Shown in pieces: positions 34,455-44,485 of a DNA stretch of 64,000 nt. The position numbers and the translations under genes were made by a program. How positions within the stretch are numbered: the stretch's first letter is position 1; the number at the start of each line of letters is the position of its first letter. A model generated the notes under the pieces. It saw only the letters and a program-made list of their open reading frames with translations, was not told where the DNA came from and made no database searches. This DNA comes from Diospyros lotus (Eukaryota > Streptophyta > Magnoliopsida > Ericales > Ebenaceae), in the NCBI RefSeq assembly GCF_014633365.1, contig NC_068349.1, forward strand, positions 19,296,753-19,360,752. The letters run 5' to 3'.

Positions 34455-37090
34455 GCAGCAAATAGCAATGGCGTTCAGGAGCTGGTGACAATGACCCGTG
34501 CAGATGGAACCAACCTCACTCACTATCGTCTTTTGGTAGAAAAAGGGTTCCATATTTTTTCTCTTTGGAGGGTAATCAGATCTTTATGAATCTACAAAAT
34601 CAGGGGTCAGTGGTCAGTGCCAGTACTTTGAAGTCTAAGAATAATATAGCACTGTGTTATGGGGGGAGGGGAGTGGAGTGGCTGTGTGTGTGTGTGTGCA
34701 TTGCAGCAGGTTCAAGCTTTGTTGTATCTATATCTTATCTTTATATGTAGATGTTAATGATAATGAATGATGAGTGTGGGTGGCTTTTTGTCACTCTCAA
34801 GCTTGCCAAAACCAATCAATAGCGTTTTAATCATCTCATTATTGTTCAATTATTTCTTGAATTCTTGTTTTATCATATGAAAGTCAATTTTCAAGTGGGG
34901 CCTCCTCCCTTTAGGCATAGATAGCCTTATATTAAATTTATCGATTTTCCTTGGCCTCCTTTGCCATTGGATTTTAATTCATGATTCCATCAGTTCAATG
35001 TTCCTTTTCTTGTGTTAGGGGTGAATTTGAGTTTTTTTAATTAAATAATTATAATTAAAATTTAACTTAAATTCATGGATTTTTAAAATAATTTTAGGGT
35101 AAATGATATCGTTGCCTTAAATTTTATATTTTGTAATAAATTAGTTCTTACATTTTAATTTGTCTTATAGAAATTATTAAACTTTAAATTTTGTTACAAT
35201 TTACTCTCTTATTAAAAAATTCATTAAAAAGTATGATGTAACATATACATAAAATAAAAATAAAAACACAAAAAATAGCCATTGTTTGTCGCTATTGACC
35301 CAGCGAAGGAAGAACCCATTGTTGGGTTATTTCTTTTTATTCAAAAATTATTGTTATTGTGGGGGCACTAGAAAAATTAAAATTAAAAATTTAAAAATCC
35401 TAAAAGTATTCCTAGAAGACGGAGACTCAATGAAGACTCAAGTTTTCCGGACAAGAGTTTTTGAGAGACTCCAAAAAGCCTTTGGCTAGTCTAGCTCCTA
35501 AGCTTATATAAGTCCATGATTCATTCGAAGAGTTTCCTCAAGTCAAGTCACCTGATAACTTCGATGAGTCTTTATGGATATGTATTAGGAAATATTCTTC
35601 GGGACATTTCATTCTTAAAAGTATTTTTAAGCTCTCCGACCTCATTCGTAACATTTCTCTTGAAAAGTCAAATCACACATCAACAAGTCACGTGTCAAAT
35701 GGCTCCCACCACCGATGCCTATAAAAGTAAACTACATTATTTATTTTAATTATTCTATTCATCTAAAATTTTACTACAAATTCATATATATATATATATG
35801 TGTGTGTGAATTATGTATAATTTTACAACAAAATCTTCAAAATTCTTACTTAGTCCTTTTAATTAAGTCTTGTGGAGTCCTCTCTTCATTATTAGTTAAG
35901 TTTATCAGATCAATTCATCGTTTTATCAAATGACCCATAATTTCATTGTAATTAATAATGTAATATATACACCAAATGCTAGTTAACCAAAATCGATGTG
36001 GTGAGATCATCTTTTTATTTAGGCGGCTGAGACTTGTTTTTCTCCAGGCGGTGCCTAAGATGTAATGTTTGTTGGCTCATATGAAGGAATCTCTTTGTCA
36101 CAATATAAAAGATAGTGATTTTTATAATTAAAAACAGTATGATTAATTTTAAAAATAAAAATAAAAATAATTTTGCATTAAAACCGCATTAATTGTGAAA
36201 ATGCTCGTATCACTACTATTTCTAATAATTTGATAATAATTGATGATATTGGGGACCAACCACCATGAATCAATTTCGATATGAGTATTTGTAAGAGAAG
36301 GTAGTACTAATTTTCTTGATTTAGCTTTCAACGCTCAAATTAGTAGAAAGTATGAACGACAAGTATGTAGTAAGTACTGAGTTAGATGTTTTACTTGTAA
36401 GGGTCCTTGTTTTGGATTTAGAGATTGTTTTGCTTAAAAATAACCAAAACAACTTTTTGTTATTTTGGATTTCCTTTACAAATTTTTTTCTTATTTTTGA
36501 AAATGTATTTTTAAAAAGGACAAAGTAAACGCATTTTCATTATTTTACAAAATTAAAAACTAAAAATAATTTAAAAATAATAAAGAGAATGCGGCCTAAA
36601 TTTTTAAAAGTTATCATGTTCTGAAATCTAATGAAATAACACTTGAAGAACTTATAATGTTAAATGCGTGTTGCTTGATAAGCAAAATCATTCAAGTTCT
36701 TGAAAGAATTTAAATGTTGTATATTTTTCAAGCAATACTTCTTAGTGTTGCTCATGTTTAGGATCAATGTATTTGAGTAATAGAATTTTAAAGTTTCTAT
36801 CTTTTAAGAATTATTCAAAATATGAATTAGTAGTGTTGTGCCATAGAACATTCGAGCGTTCACCTAAGGATGTCCTTAATTAATAAATCCAAAGTGGACA
36901 TATTTTAAATCAATAAATACAATTGTTGAATTTATTAATGAGTAATCCCAAGTGGGAATATTTTTTCCAAGAAGAAATCATGAATAAATGGCAAAGGAAT
37001 AATTAATAATGTAAATATGCATAGTTTTGAGAGCAAAATTGTCCAAGGAAAAATGTGGCACTATTCCCTATAAATAGCACAATGAAAAAA
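34260..37090. other. intergenic; AT-rich, with LTR-like fragment
   Basis: Contains a GA microsatellite at 34421-34448, GT runs near 34685 and TA/TG runs near 35795. The part at about 35400-35730 has a CACGTGTC box followed by CCTATAAAAG, the same promoter layout as the Tat-type LTR fragment at 37580-38000, so it is probably another LTR remnant. No gene recognised. Confidence 0.45.
34421..34448. repeat. GA microsatellite downstream of MAKR
   Basis: About fourteen GA units in the probable 3' UTR of the MAKR gene. Confidence 0.9.
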
Positions 37091-37179
37091 GGAGTGGGGG
37101 GTTGGCACGATTTTTTAACACAAAATTTTTTTTGGGGGAAATTTAATTTTTTTGGGGACACTGTATAATTTTCTTTAGG

Positions 37180-37570
37180 AAAGAATCCTTTCGGGGAGAC
37201 ATTTCTTTAGGGACTTACCTTTAAGGAGGACAAATTCTTGAAGGAAAATATTTCTTTAGTGAAATCTTTTAGGGAAGAATTCTTTCGGGAAGACATTTCT
37301 TTAGGGAAGAATCCTTTCAGGAAGACATTTCTTTAGGGGAATCCTTTAGGGAAGACATTTCTTTAAGGAAGGCAAATCTTTTAAGGAAGGCATTTCTTTA
37401 GGGGAATCCTTTCGAGAAGATATTTCTTTAGGGAAGACAAATCCTTTAAATAAAGGAAGACTTTTCTTTAAGACATTTATTCAGGGAAATTCTTTAGGGA
37501 GACTTTTCAAGCAAATTCTTTGGGGAGACTCATTTCTTCAAGGAGAGTCATTTCTTCAAGGAAGTTAAGC
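37180..37570 (+). repeat. diverged minisatellite around GGAAGACATTTCTTTAGGGA
   Basis: A unit combining AGACATTTCTTTAGGGA with GAATCCTTTCGG recurs about ten times with variable spacing. Just upstream, at about 37068, is CCCTATAAATAGCAC, a TATA-type core. The block is probably the transcribed part of an LTR or leader of a decayed retroelement. Confidence 0.7.
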
Positions 37571-37579
37571 GATTATACC

Positions 37580-38400
37580 AGTACTAATGCACTAGATCCC
37601 ATTTGTTGTACCCCAATAATCAGAAAGGAGAAAGAGGAAGCTCTAGAAGGAAACTTCAGAAGGGAGTTGGAGAAGGAGGCTTTTGAAGGAAGCCCAAGCT
37701 TCCTCACGTGTAGCATCCAGCCTCCTTCGGAAGGAAGCTTCGGAAAGGATCTTTCTCGAGGGCCACGTTTCTTTCAAGATCAGTGACACGTGTTCACTTG
37801 TGATCATCCTCAATACTCGAGCCCTATAAAAGCCCAGCTACAGTTCTCAAAAAGGGATCTGAACATTGGTAACCCATTTTCACTTTCCTATAGAAACTTG
37901 GCCTATTTTCCTTTCCATAAGATTATTTTCCTTTTGTTATTGACTTAAGCATCGGAAGGCCATTGTGGGAGGAAAATCCCACGAGACTTTTAACCCTTGT
38001 TTGCCATCTACAGTTCTTCGGGAAGTGCCACACCTATTCCTTTAGGAGGACAGCTTTTGGGAGAAAATCAACTCCCCTCGGAAGCTAAGTTCCTTCGGAA
38101 GGCCCTGCCAAGATCACGTTCCTGCGGAAGGTCACGCTCATCCCTTCGAAAGCACCATCTCCTGTGTATCCTCAAGTTCCTTCGGAAGAACCCTTCGGAA
38201 GACTCATTCGAAAGCAATCCTTCGGAAGCACCCTATATCAAAAGGCCTTTGGCTACCCTAAGAGATCATCACTTACACAAACTCACCATTTGGGAGGGAA
38301 CTTTGGGAATACCCTTCGGAAGGACTTTCCTAGCCTCTTCAGGAATACCTTTCAGAAAAATCCTTCGAAAGCATCTCTTTAGAAGCCTACCCTAATTCAT
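37580..38400 (+). mobile_element. Tat/Ogre-type LTR fragment with CTTCGGAAG cluster
   Basis: The fragment contains GACACGTG (37786), CCCTATAAAAGCCC (about 37821) and, near 37940, TGACTTAAGCATCGGAAGGC. The last resembles the GACTTGAGCGTCGGAG block near the 3' end of Tat-lineage LTRs. CTTCGGAAG or one-base variants occur upstream (37724, 37737) and downstream (about 38076-38360) at irregular spacings, often 13-14 bp. No coding region was recognised. Confidence 0.5.
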
Positions 38401-39099
38401 TGCGAGCTTTGACCGTGCCTTGAGACTGTTGGCATCCACAGGCATCCCATTTCTAGAAATTTTAATTGTTGTATTTTGGCAACAACAATTTTGCGATGTT
38501 TGTGGGAAACGCAACTAAAAGCCAAATCTTAGTGCAAGATGCCGAGATGGACGAGATCAACTAGTTTGGCAAACTTGCCTAACCCTACCTGAATGAGCGC
38601 TCATACTAGGACGGGGGACCCCAGCCAGGTGCACCCTGCGGTACTTGGACTTTTGGAAGATCACCTAGATAATGAGGTGCGCTTGAGAAACATTCCAATA
38701 CTTGAAGACAATCAGACTATCAGATTAGGGAGTATGGAGCACTCGGAACAATGAGAGGTACATGCCGTTGGATTAGGGAGATAAATGGTAAGGCAAGGGA
38801 GGTTGGTCCCGCCCACCATATACTTCTACTTTGGAAGAACTTTGGCTTCTTTCTTTTGGCTTGTTCTCTTATACTTTATGCTTCTCTACTTCTACTTCTA
38901 TATTTAGCTGGAGATAGCTCAATCGTTGAGCTTGGAATTTTTGAATAGTTCAGGAGAAGCTGATGAGTACAGGTGACTCAACATCCTCTGGTTAGCACAG
39001 GATGATGACTACGAGTTGATACCAAAAAACTTGCTAAGTGTGGACTATTGTTGCCAAAAATACAACAATTAGAATTTATAACGTGGGATGAGTTATGGA
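38401..39099. other. sequence between two inverted LTR fragments, no gene seen
   Basis: Probably leader or internal sequence of the flanking Tat-type remnants. Short open frames (for example 38751-38948) have no family resemblance. Confidence 0.35.
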
Positions 39100-40187
39100 A
39101 TGCCTAAGTAGGCTCCAGGAGGGTCAAGTCTCCTGAGAGAAGTTAGTTAACCTAGAGAGAAGAGTCACCCAAGAAGATTTGTGTCACCCGAAAGAATTTG
39201 AGTCACCCGAGAGAAGTTGGCCCCAAAATGAGTATGACTCCGGAGAGAATGCCTCTCTAGAAAGAATCTCTCTAGATGTGGCCTACTTCAAATGGATGGC
39301 TTTCGGGGAGGATTGAGGTTCACCCGAGAAGGAGGTGATTGACTTCCAGAGAGAACTGGCTTCTCTCGAGAATGAGGGATTTGGTCAGCTTCCAGAGAGA
39401 ACTAGCATCTCTCGAGAAGGAAGGATGCAGTCGGCTTCTGGAGAAAACTGGCTTCTGTCGGGAAGGATTTTTACCTCAAGTATCTTTCTTCGGGTCACTA
39501 TCAATACCAATAGAATGTTAGAAGGATTATAGGGATCCCTCACCCGCGATGACCCTTCGATGGTTAAGTCAATAATAGACGTAGATCATTACAGATCAGA
39601 AATATTGGAAATGCAATAAGTGTGTATAGATTTTACCAAAAGTGGAAGTCCTTTTCTGAGTCTTGTAGTTAGGTATTTATAGTGCATGATTCTTGAGGAT
39701 GTCAAGGGGACACGTGTCTTGTATCCTTGTGAGTTGGAAGTTTCTTGCATCTTGTTCAGAGAGAATGTCTCTTCAGAAAGAATCATAAGACCCGAAGAGG
39801 GATTCTCTCCGAAAAAGAACATAGGATTCGAAGAAAAGCTCTCTTTGAAAAGTAGCTTGCTTACCTAAAAGGGGGTTTACCCAGATAGGCTTTCTCTCAC
39901 TGGAGAGGAACTCAATACCCAAAGAGAACGTCTCTCTGGAAAGAGCTTTAGATTTTTCCCCCAATTTTGAGTGGTACAACAAGAATGGTCTAGGCCCTCC
40001 ACAATCTAAAGAGGATTCTGTCTTAGTTTAGAAACAATTTCTACACCCACCTGACATCTGGCTTTTAGGTACGTCATTTATTGTATTTCTTATGAAGTAA
40101 TATCGTGTTGCATAAGTAAATAGGGTTAGTGTAGAATCTTTCTTCCACTGTGTATATCTGATACACAATTTTTTTAAATTTATATAC
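39100..40187 (-). mobile_element. Tat/Ogre-type LTR fragment, opposite orientation, with TCTCTCGAGAA repeats
   Basis: On the minus strand GCACTATAAATACC (about 39675-39690) is followed by TATTGACTTAACCATCGAAG (about 39550-39575), the counterpart of the block at 37940 on the + strand. Downstream in that orientation (39100-39480) come repeats such as TTCTCTCGAGAA and TTCCAGAGAGAA, spaced 17 and 29 bp. The fragment mirrors the 37580-38400 fragment in layout but not in repeat sequence. Confidence 0.5.
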
Positions 40188-40919
40188 TGTAACACCCCAC
40201 TTCCCAGGCGTGTTATAACTTAGGAAATTGGTGGAAATATTTTTTTTTCCAGAACAATCTCAACATAACACATACTCCCAAAATTTTCATTTACCCAGCT
40301 AGCATGGGATTCATACATCAATTAAGCTAAGCTAGGTACTTAATCCATAGCAGAAGACAAGAATCGAACCTTAATTTTAACATTAACCATAAATAAGGTT
40401 ATGCATCATCATTCTTCAAGACATTTAGAATTCAAAGTAGCAGAACTTAAATACATAGGCTGCATAAACATATAGTCAATACAACATGCACTTTTTCTAA
40501 GTGCCATTACATACTTCTTCCATGCTTGCTTTTGCCACGTCTTCATCTGAAACGTTTGAATATTCCAGGGATAAAGTCCAATTAGATGCTAAATCATCTA
40601 AGTAAGGGTACAAAATTCATATTTCGTGCATGTATGCAAAATGCAAAATGTCCTCATTCTTTTCGTTTGAACCGACGAGGCATTAAACACACTTTTAATG
40701 CTATTCCCCATTTTACAACCTCTTTACCAAGCCGAGGTGTTGTACAACACCCGTGGTAGAGCAGCGATACCTGTCCGTACTCTCAAACATATGCAATGCA
40801 TGATCAATAATATCATCGTGAACATATGCATATTTAATCATCATGACATGTGAATGCAATTACATGGTGTATACATATCAAAGCATGCCAATATGTCAAA
40901 TGGATGATCTCGTACTTGC
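40188..40919 (-). mobile_element. second split solo LTR, 3' part
   Basis: Starts TGTAACACCCC on the + strand. It is related, in reverse complement, to 31049-32174. Its missing 5' part is at 59187-59735, in the same orientation. Flanks TATAC (40183-40187) and TATCC (59736-59740) match at four of five bases, supporting a single insertion later split by the Athila-type block. Confidence 0.7.
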
Positions 40920-41090
40920 TGATTAGAGGTTAAATATGTCAAATATTATCATATTTTCTTCCATTTTCTAGCTAATAAAAATGATAATTTGGCATGTTTA
41001 TTTATTTTTGCAAGGGCTTCTCGAAATTTTGACTAAGCTATGTAAATTGCGCAAGTGATCAAAGTCATATCTAGGTGTGTGGAGAGAGAA

Positions 41091-41589
41091 CATCCGGATG
41101 TTACCCAGCACATCCAGATGACCATCTAAGGCCATTCGGATATGAAGATGCCGCATCCGAACGCATGAAGACACATCCGAATAGTCATCCAAGGCCATCC
41201 GGATATGAAGAGGCTGCATCTGGATGTCCCTCAGCGCATTCGGATACAAATGAAGAAGCTGCCAAGAGAGATATTCGGATACCTCACAACGTATCTAGAT
41301 ATAAAGAGTAAATATCCGGATGTCCCTTAGCACATCCGGATACAAGAGAAAAATTCCAAAGAAGATACATCCGGATGTCATACAACATATCCGGATATTA
41401 ATGAAGCCTCATCCGGATGCGTCAATGAAATATCAGGATACAAGACACAAGACTCCCCCAACACATCCGGATATCCCACAACGTATCCGGATATCAGAGA
41501 GAAGAGGAAAAGATTAACATCCGGATACTCCACAACGTATCCGGATATTAGTGAAACCATATCCGGATATTACATTACATATCCGGATA
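41091..41589. repeat. phased array of 22 CG-centred palindromic decamers
   Basis: Decamers of the type YATCCGGATR start at 41091, 41111, 41133, 41154, 41174, 41196, 41217, 41237, 41272, 41292, 41313, 41333, 41368, 41388, 41410, 41431, 41464, 41484, 41518, 41538, 41560 and 41580. Spacings are 20-22 bp except for four gaps of 33-35 bp. Eighteen of 22 keep the central CG. Some pairs share a 10-bp spacer like TCCCACAACG; other spacers vary. Confidence 0.95.
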
Positions 41590-42765
41590 CATGAGAAATA
41601 ATTGCACAGAGCACACCTTCGCACGATGGGAGCAAGTTGAGTACAAAAATGCTTTACATCTGAAAAATGAGCATGAGTGGAAAGTCTTTTGCAGAGCATA
41701 GGCAGAGGAATGATGAGGAATAATGAGAAATGAAAAAGAGTTGTTGGAAGATTTGAAAATTAGGAGTTCTGTTAGAAAAAAAAAAAGAAATAAAAAGGGG
41801 CGAATTTTATTATGGAATTTTTCTGAAATTCTTTCTCCAGATTGTGACTATCATCAAAATCTCCTTGCCAGTTACCTGGAAGCAGACTCAACTATTGTCA
41901 ATTTGCTTGGTTATTTTATTTTATTTTCTTTGTTTCCTTGCAATTTTCTTTTCTTCCAATTTCGATTAAGCAGATTTATCTTGTCTTTGTTCAAGAAACT
42001 CCATTTCCAGCATTTTTAGTTACGTAAGTTCATCTACACCTTTGATTTTCAAAGTTGAGTTCTTGACACTTTAAACATTGCAAATTACACACTGAATGTT
42101 TGCATTTTGTGATTCTATGTTTCTTCCATACTTTGTAATCCTTTGCATATAATAATAGAAATTTGTGGCTGAGCAATTCAGTGTCATAGACTGTCTAGAA
42201 TAACCAAATTCCATATGCATGAATAGAAATCTGGTTAACCTAAGTGTTATGTGTGCATTGAATTTTTGGATTTAAGTTATAAGCATGAGCCTAGCCTAGA
42301 GTCTCCATATCATGTATGGAGGTTACTAAAACTAGAGATGCCATTGTTCTTAGATTCAAGTGAATTATTTTTCTGCATATTGAATGTACCTTAATTTATG
42401 GTAGTTTTTTTTTTACTTAGAATTTCTCATATAATTTATGAAAATTATTAAATCTAGAGCTATCATCATCTTGAAATACAAATATAGCAGAACCTTGCAA
42501 ATTTGTCCAGATTTGTGTTTCAGTTATTTAAATATTGGGAAATCATGGGACTAGTATTGAATTTGCTTTGACTCAAGGGTCTCTACATTTAATTAGCATT
42601 TATTTCATCCTTTGCAACTCTTAGCTTAATTAAACACACTATTGTTCAAATTCAAAAAAAATTTCTGGTAAAATTATTTCCGTCCATAGACAATCTCCCA
42701 GTGAATCAACCTGGATTCATCAAGAAATTAAATTTGCGCTACACGTTCACTCGTACACTGACGAG

Positions 42766-42773
42766 TATAAATA
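42766..42773 (+). promoter_or_regulatory. candidate TATA box of the Athila LTR
   Basis: TATAAATA follows the inverted repeat ACTCGT-ACACTG-ACGAGT, 56 bp before the LTR end; the same lies at 58284 in the other LTR. If used, R and U5 would be very short, so another start is possible. Confidence 0.35.
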
Positions 42774-42834
42774 ACTCACTCTTATTTTCAATAAATAGCG
42801 TACTAATTGTTGAGTGAGTGTTGCAATCAAATTT

Positions 42835-42852
42835 TGGCATCGTTGCCGGGGA
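42835..42852 (+). other. Athila primer binding site (tRNA-Asp type)
   Basis: TGGCATCGTTGCCGGGGA, five bases after the LTR, matches the complement of the tRNA-Asp 3' end (TGGCGCCGTTGCCGGGGA) except for two adjacent bases. This site type is typical of Athila elements. Confidence 0.88.
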
Positions 42853-43088
42853 GATTACGGTATGTAAATAATTTATTCCTTGAAAAAAAAATTTAGTAAT
42901 TTTGTTTCTGTTGATATATATACTAGTTTCTTTAAATTATTATCCTCGGATAGTTGTTGCTGTTAAAATATTGTGTGCTTTTGTCTTAATTAGGCTACCT
43001 GATAGACATTTAAATATATATATATATAAACTAAAAAAAATTTATAATAATAATTCAAATTAATAAAAGCAGAAAAAAATCGAGCAGC

Positions 43089-43242
43089 CATTCAGATATG
43101 TGATTGACCCATCTGGATACCACAGTTTACATCCAGATATTACTTAGATCTATCCAGATAACAGAATCATATATTCGGATATTCTTTGTAGACATCCGAA
43201 TAAGACAGTGCTCATCCGGATATTAGTTACAGCATTCGGATA
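43089..43242. repeat. phased array of eight palindromic decamers in the leader
   Basis: Decamers start at 43089, 43110, 43130, 43151, 43172, 43193, 43213 and 43233, spacing 21, 20, 21, 21, 21, 20, 20. Variants include CATTCAGATA, CATCCAGATA, TATTCGGATA and CATCCGGATA. The array lies between the PBS and the gag start and is repeated from 58647 in the second copy. Confidence 0.95.
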
Positions 43243-43324
43243 ACTGGTCACTTATTTCAATAAGTTCAGTTTGTTTCTTTGAGTATATTATGGTATTTTA
43301 GCTTCTTTAAATTCTTGTACTGTG

Positions 43325-44485
43325 TATGAGACTTAGATCCAGTAAAACTCTAGAGTAACAATTTTATCCACATCATTCTATAGATTCTCTATCTGCAATT
43401 GAACTATCTATTGTGAAACATCTAATGTCTCAACAAAACGATAACATGTCGGCACAACCACCTGGAATCCATGATGGTCAAGGGGATGATCTTGGTAATC
43501 AAAACCCCTTGGAACCAGATTTGTTTAGACCTCTTAGGGATTACCTTCACCCTCCTAGGAAAACTACTCCATCATGCATAGTGCTTCCAGTTAACCACCA
43601 TCGCTTTAATTTTAAACCAGGCACTATCCAGTTGCTACCCACTTTCCATGGAATGGACTCTGAAAATCCTTACACTCACATGAAAGAGTTTGAGGAAGTT
43701 TGTGCTACATGTATGGACCAAACAGTGAATGAGGATGTTGTTAGGTTAAAACTTTTTCCCTTCTCGTTAAAAGATAAAGCAAAAATGTGGTTAAATACTC
43801 TTGAGCCTAGATCCATTGGTACTTGGAGAGAAATGCAAACAAAGTTCTTAAAAAAATACTTTCCTGCCAATAGAACTGCTACCCTTCAAAGACAACTAAT
43901 GAATTTTGCTTGTAAGCCAACTGAAAATTTTGCCCAATCTTGGGAAAGGTTTAAGGATCTACTCCATGCTTGTCCCCACCATGCTTTTGAGCAATGGAGA
44001 GTAGTCAGTTTTTTTCATGACTCCCTAACTCCCAACTAAAAATGCTCATGTCAACAATGTGTAATGGAGAATTCTATGAGAAAACCCTAGAAGAAGCATT
44101 CCACTTCTTTGACACTTTAGCAGAAAATACAAGAAATTGAGAAATTGGGCCAACATCTTCCAATGATTCAAGGGATTATCCACAGCTTAGGGGTAAATAT
44201 CAGTTAAATGAAAGTGATGATTTGAATGCTAGGATAGCTTCATTGACCCGGAAAATAGAAACTCTAGAGTTAAAAAAATCTCCAACCGTCAATGAGATTG
44301 AGGTCAGGTGTGCCGTATGTGAAACTTCCAATCATAAGATAGATGATTGCCCTGCACTACCTGCTTTCAAGGAGGTTTTGTATGGTCAAACCAGTAATAC
44401 ACGTTCATACAACTATGAAGGAAGGCAATATTTAGGAAATCAAGGGGGAAATTTTTATTCGGGAAATCATAATCCAAATTTCAAT
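43325..44485 (+). pseudogene. Athila gag, N-terminal and capsid part
   Basis: The family start MRLRS is at 43325, but the tenth codon is TAA, where the second copy (58884) has CAA. The frame reopens at 43413 for 208 codons and contains FHGMDSENPYTHMKEFEEVC, LFPFSLKDKAKMWLNTLEP and FLKKYFPANRTATLQRQL. This is the retrotransposon gag domain of Athila elements. A stop at 44037 and another near 44140 precede a segment with CAVCETSNHKIDDCPALP (about 44309-44362), a CCHC-type zinc knuckle. A solo LTR cuts the frame at 44486. Gag forms the particle and binds RNA; this copy is inactive. Confidence 0.85.

Larger units (their letters stand above)
40920..42829 (+). repeat. Athila-type 5' LTR
   Basis: A 1,910-bp LTR starting TGATTAGAGG and ending GCAATCA. 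It matches 56433-58345 closely throughout. It carries an array of 22 palindromic decamers (41091-41589). Near its end is ACTCGTACACTGACGAGT, an inverted repeat, followed by TATAAATA. Confidence 0.92.

Noticed and set aside
41320..41560. Short open frames across the Athila palindrome array on both strands
   Set aside because: They arise from the 20-22-bp repeats themselves (Ile-Ser-Gly-Tyr type peptides) and are not coding.
41091..41589. CRISPR-like regular repeats
   Set aside because: The repeats are 10-bp palindromes at 21-bp spacing inside a plant LTR; no bacterial context, no cas genes and no unique 30-bp spacers.
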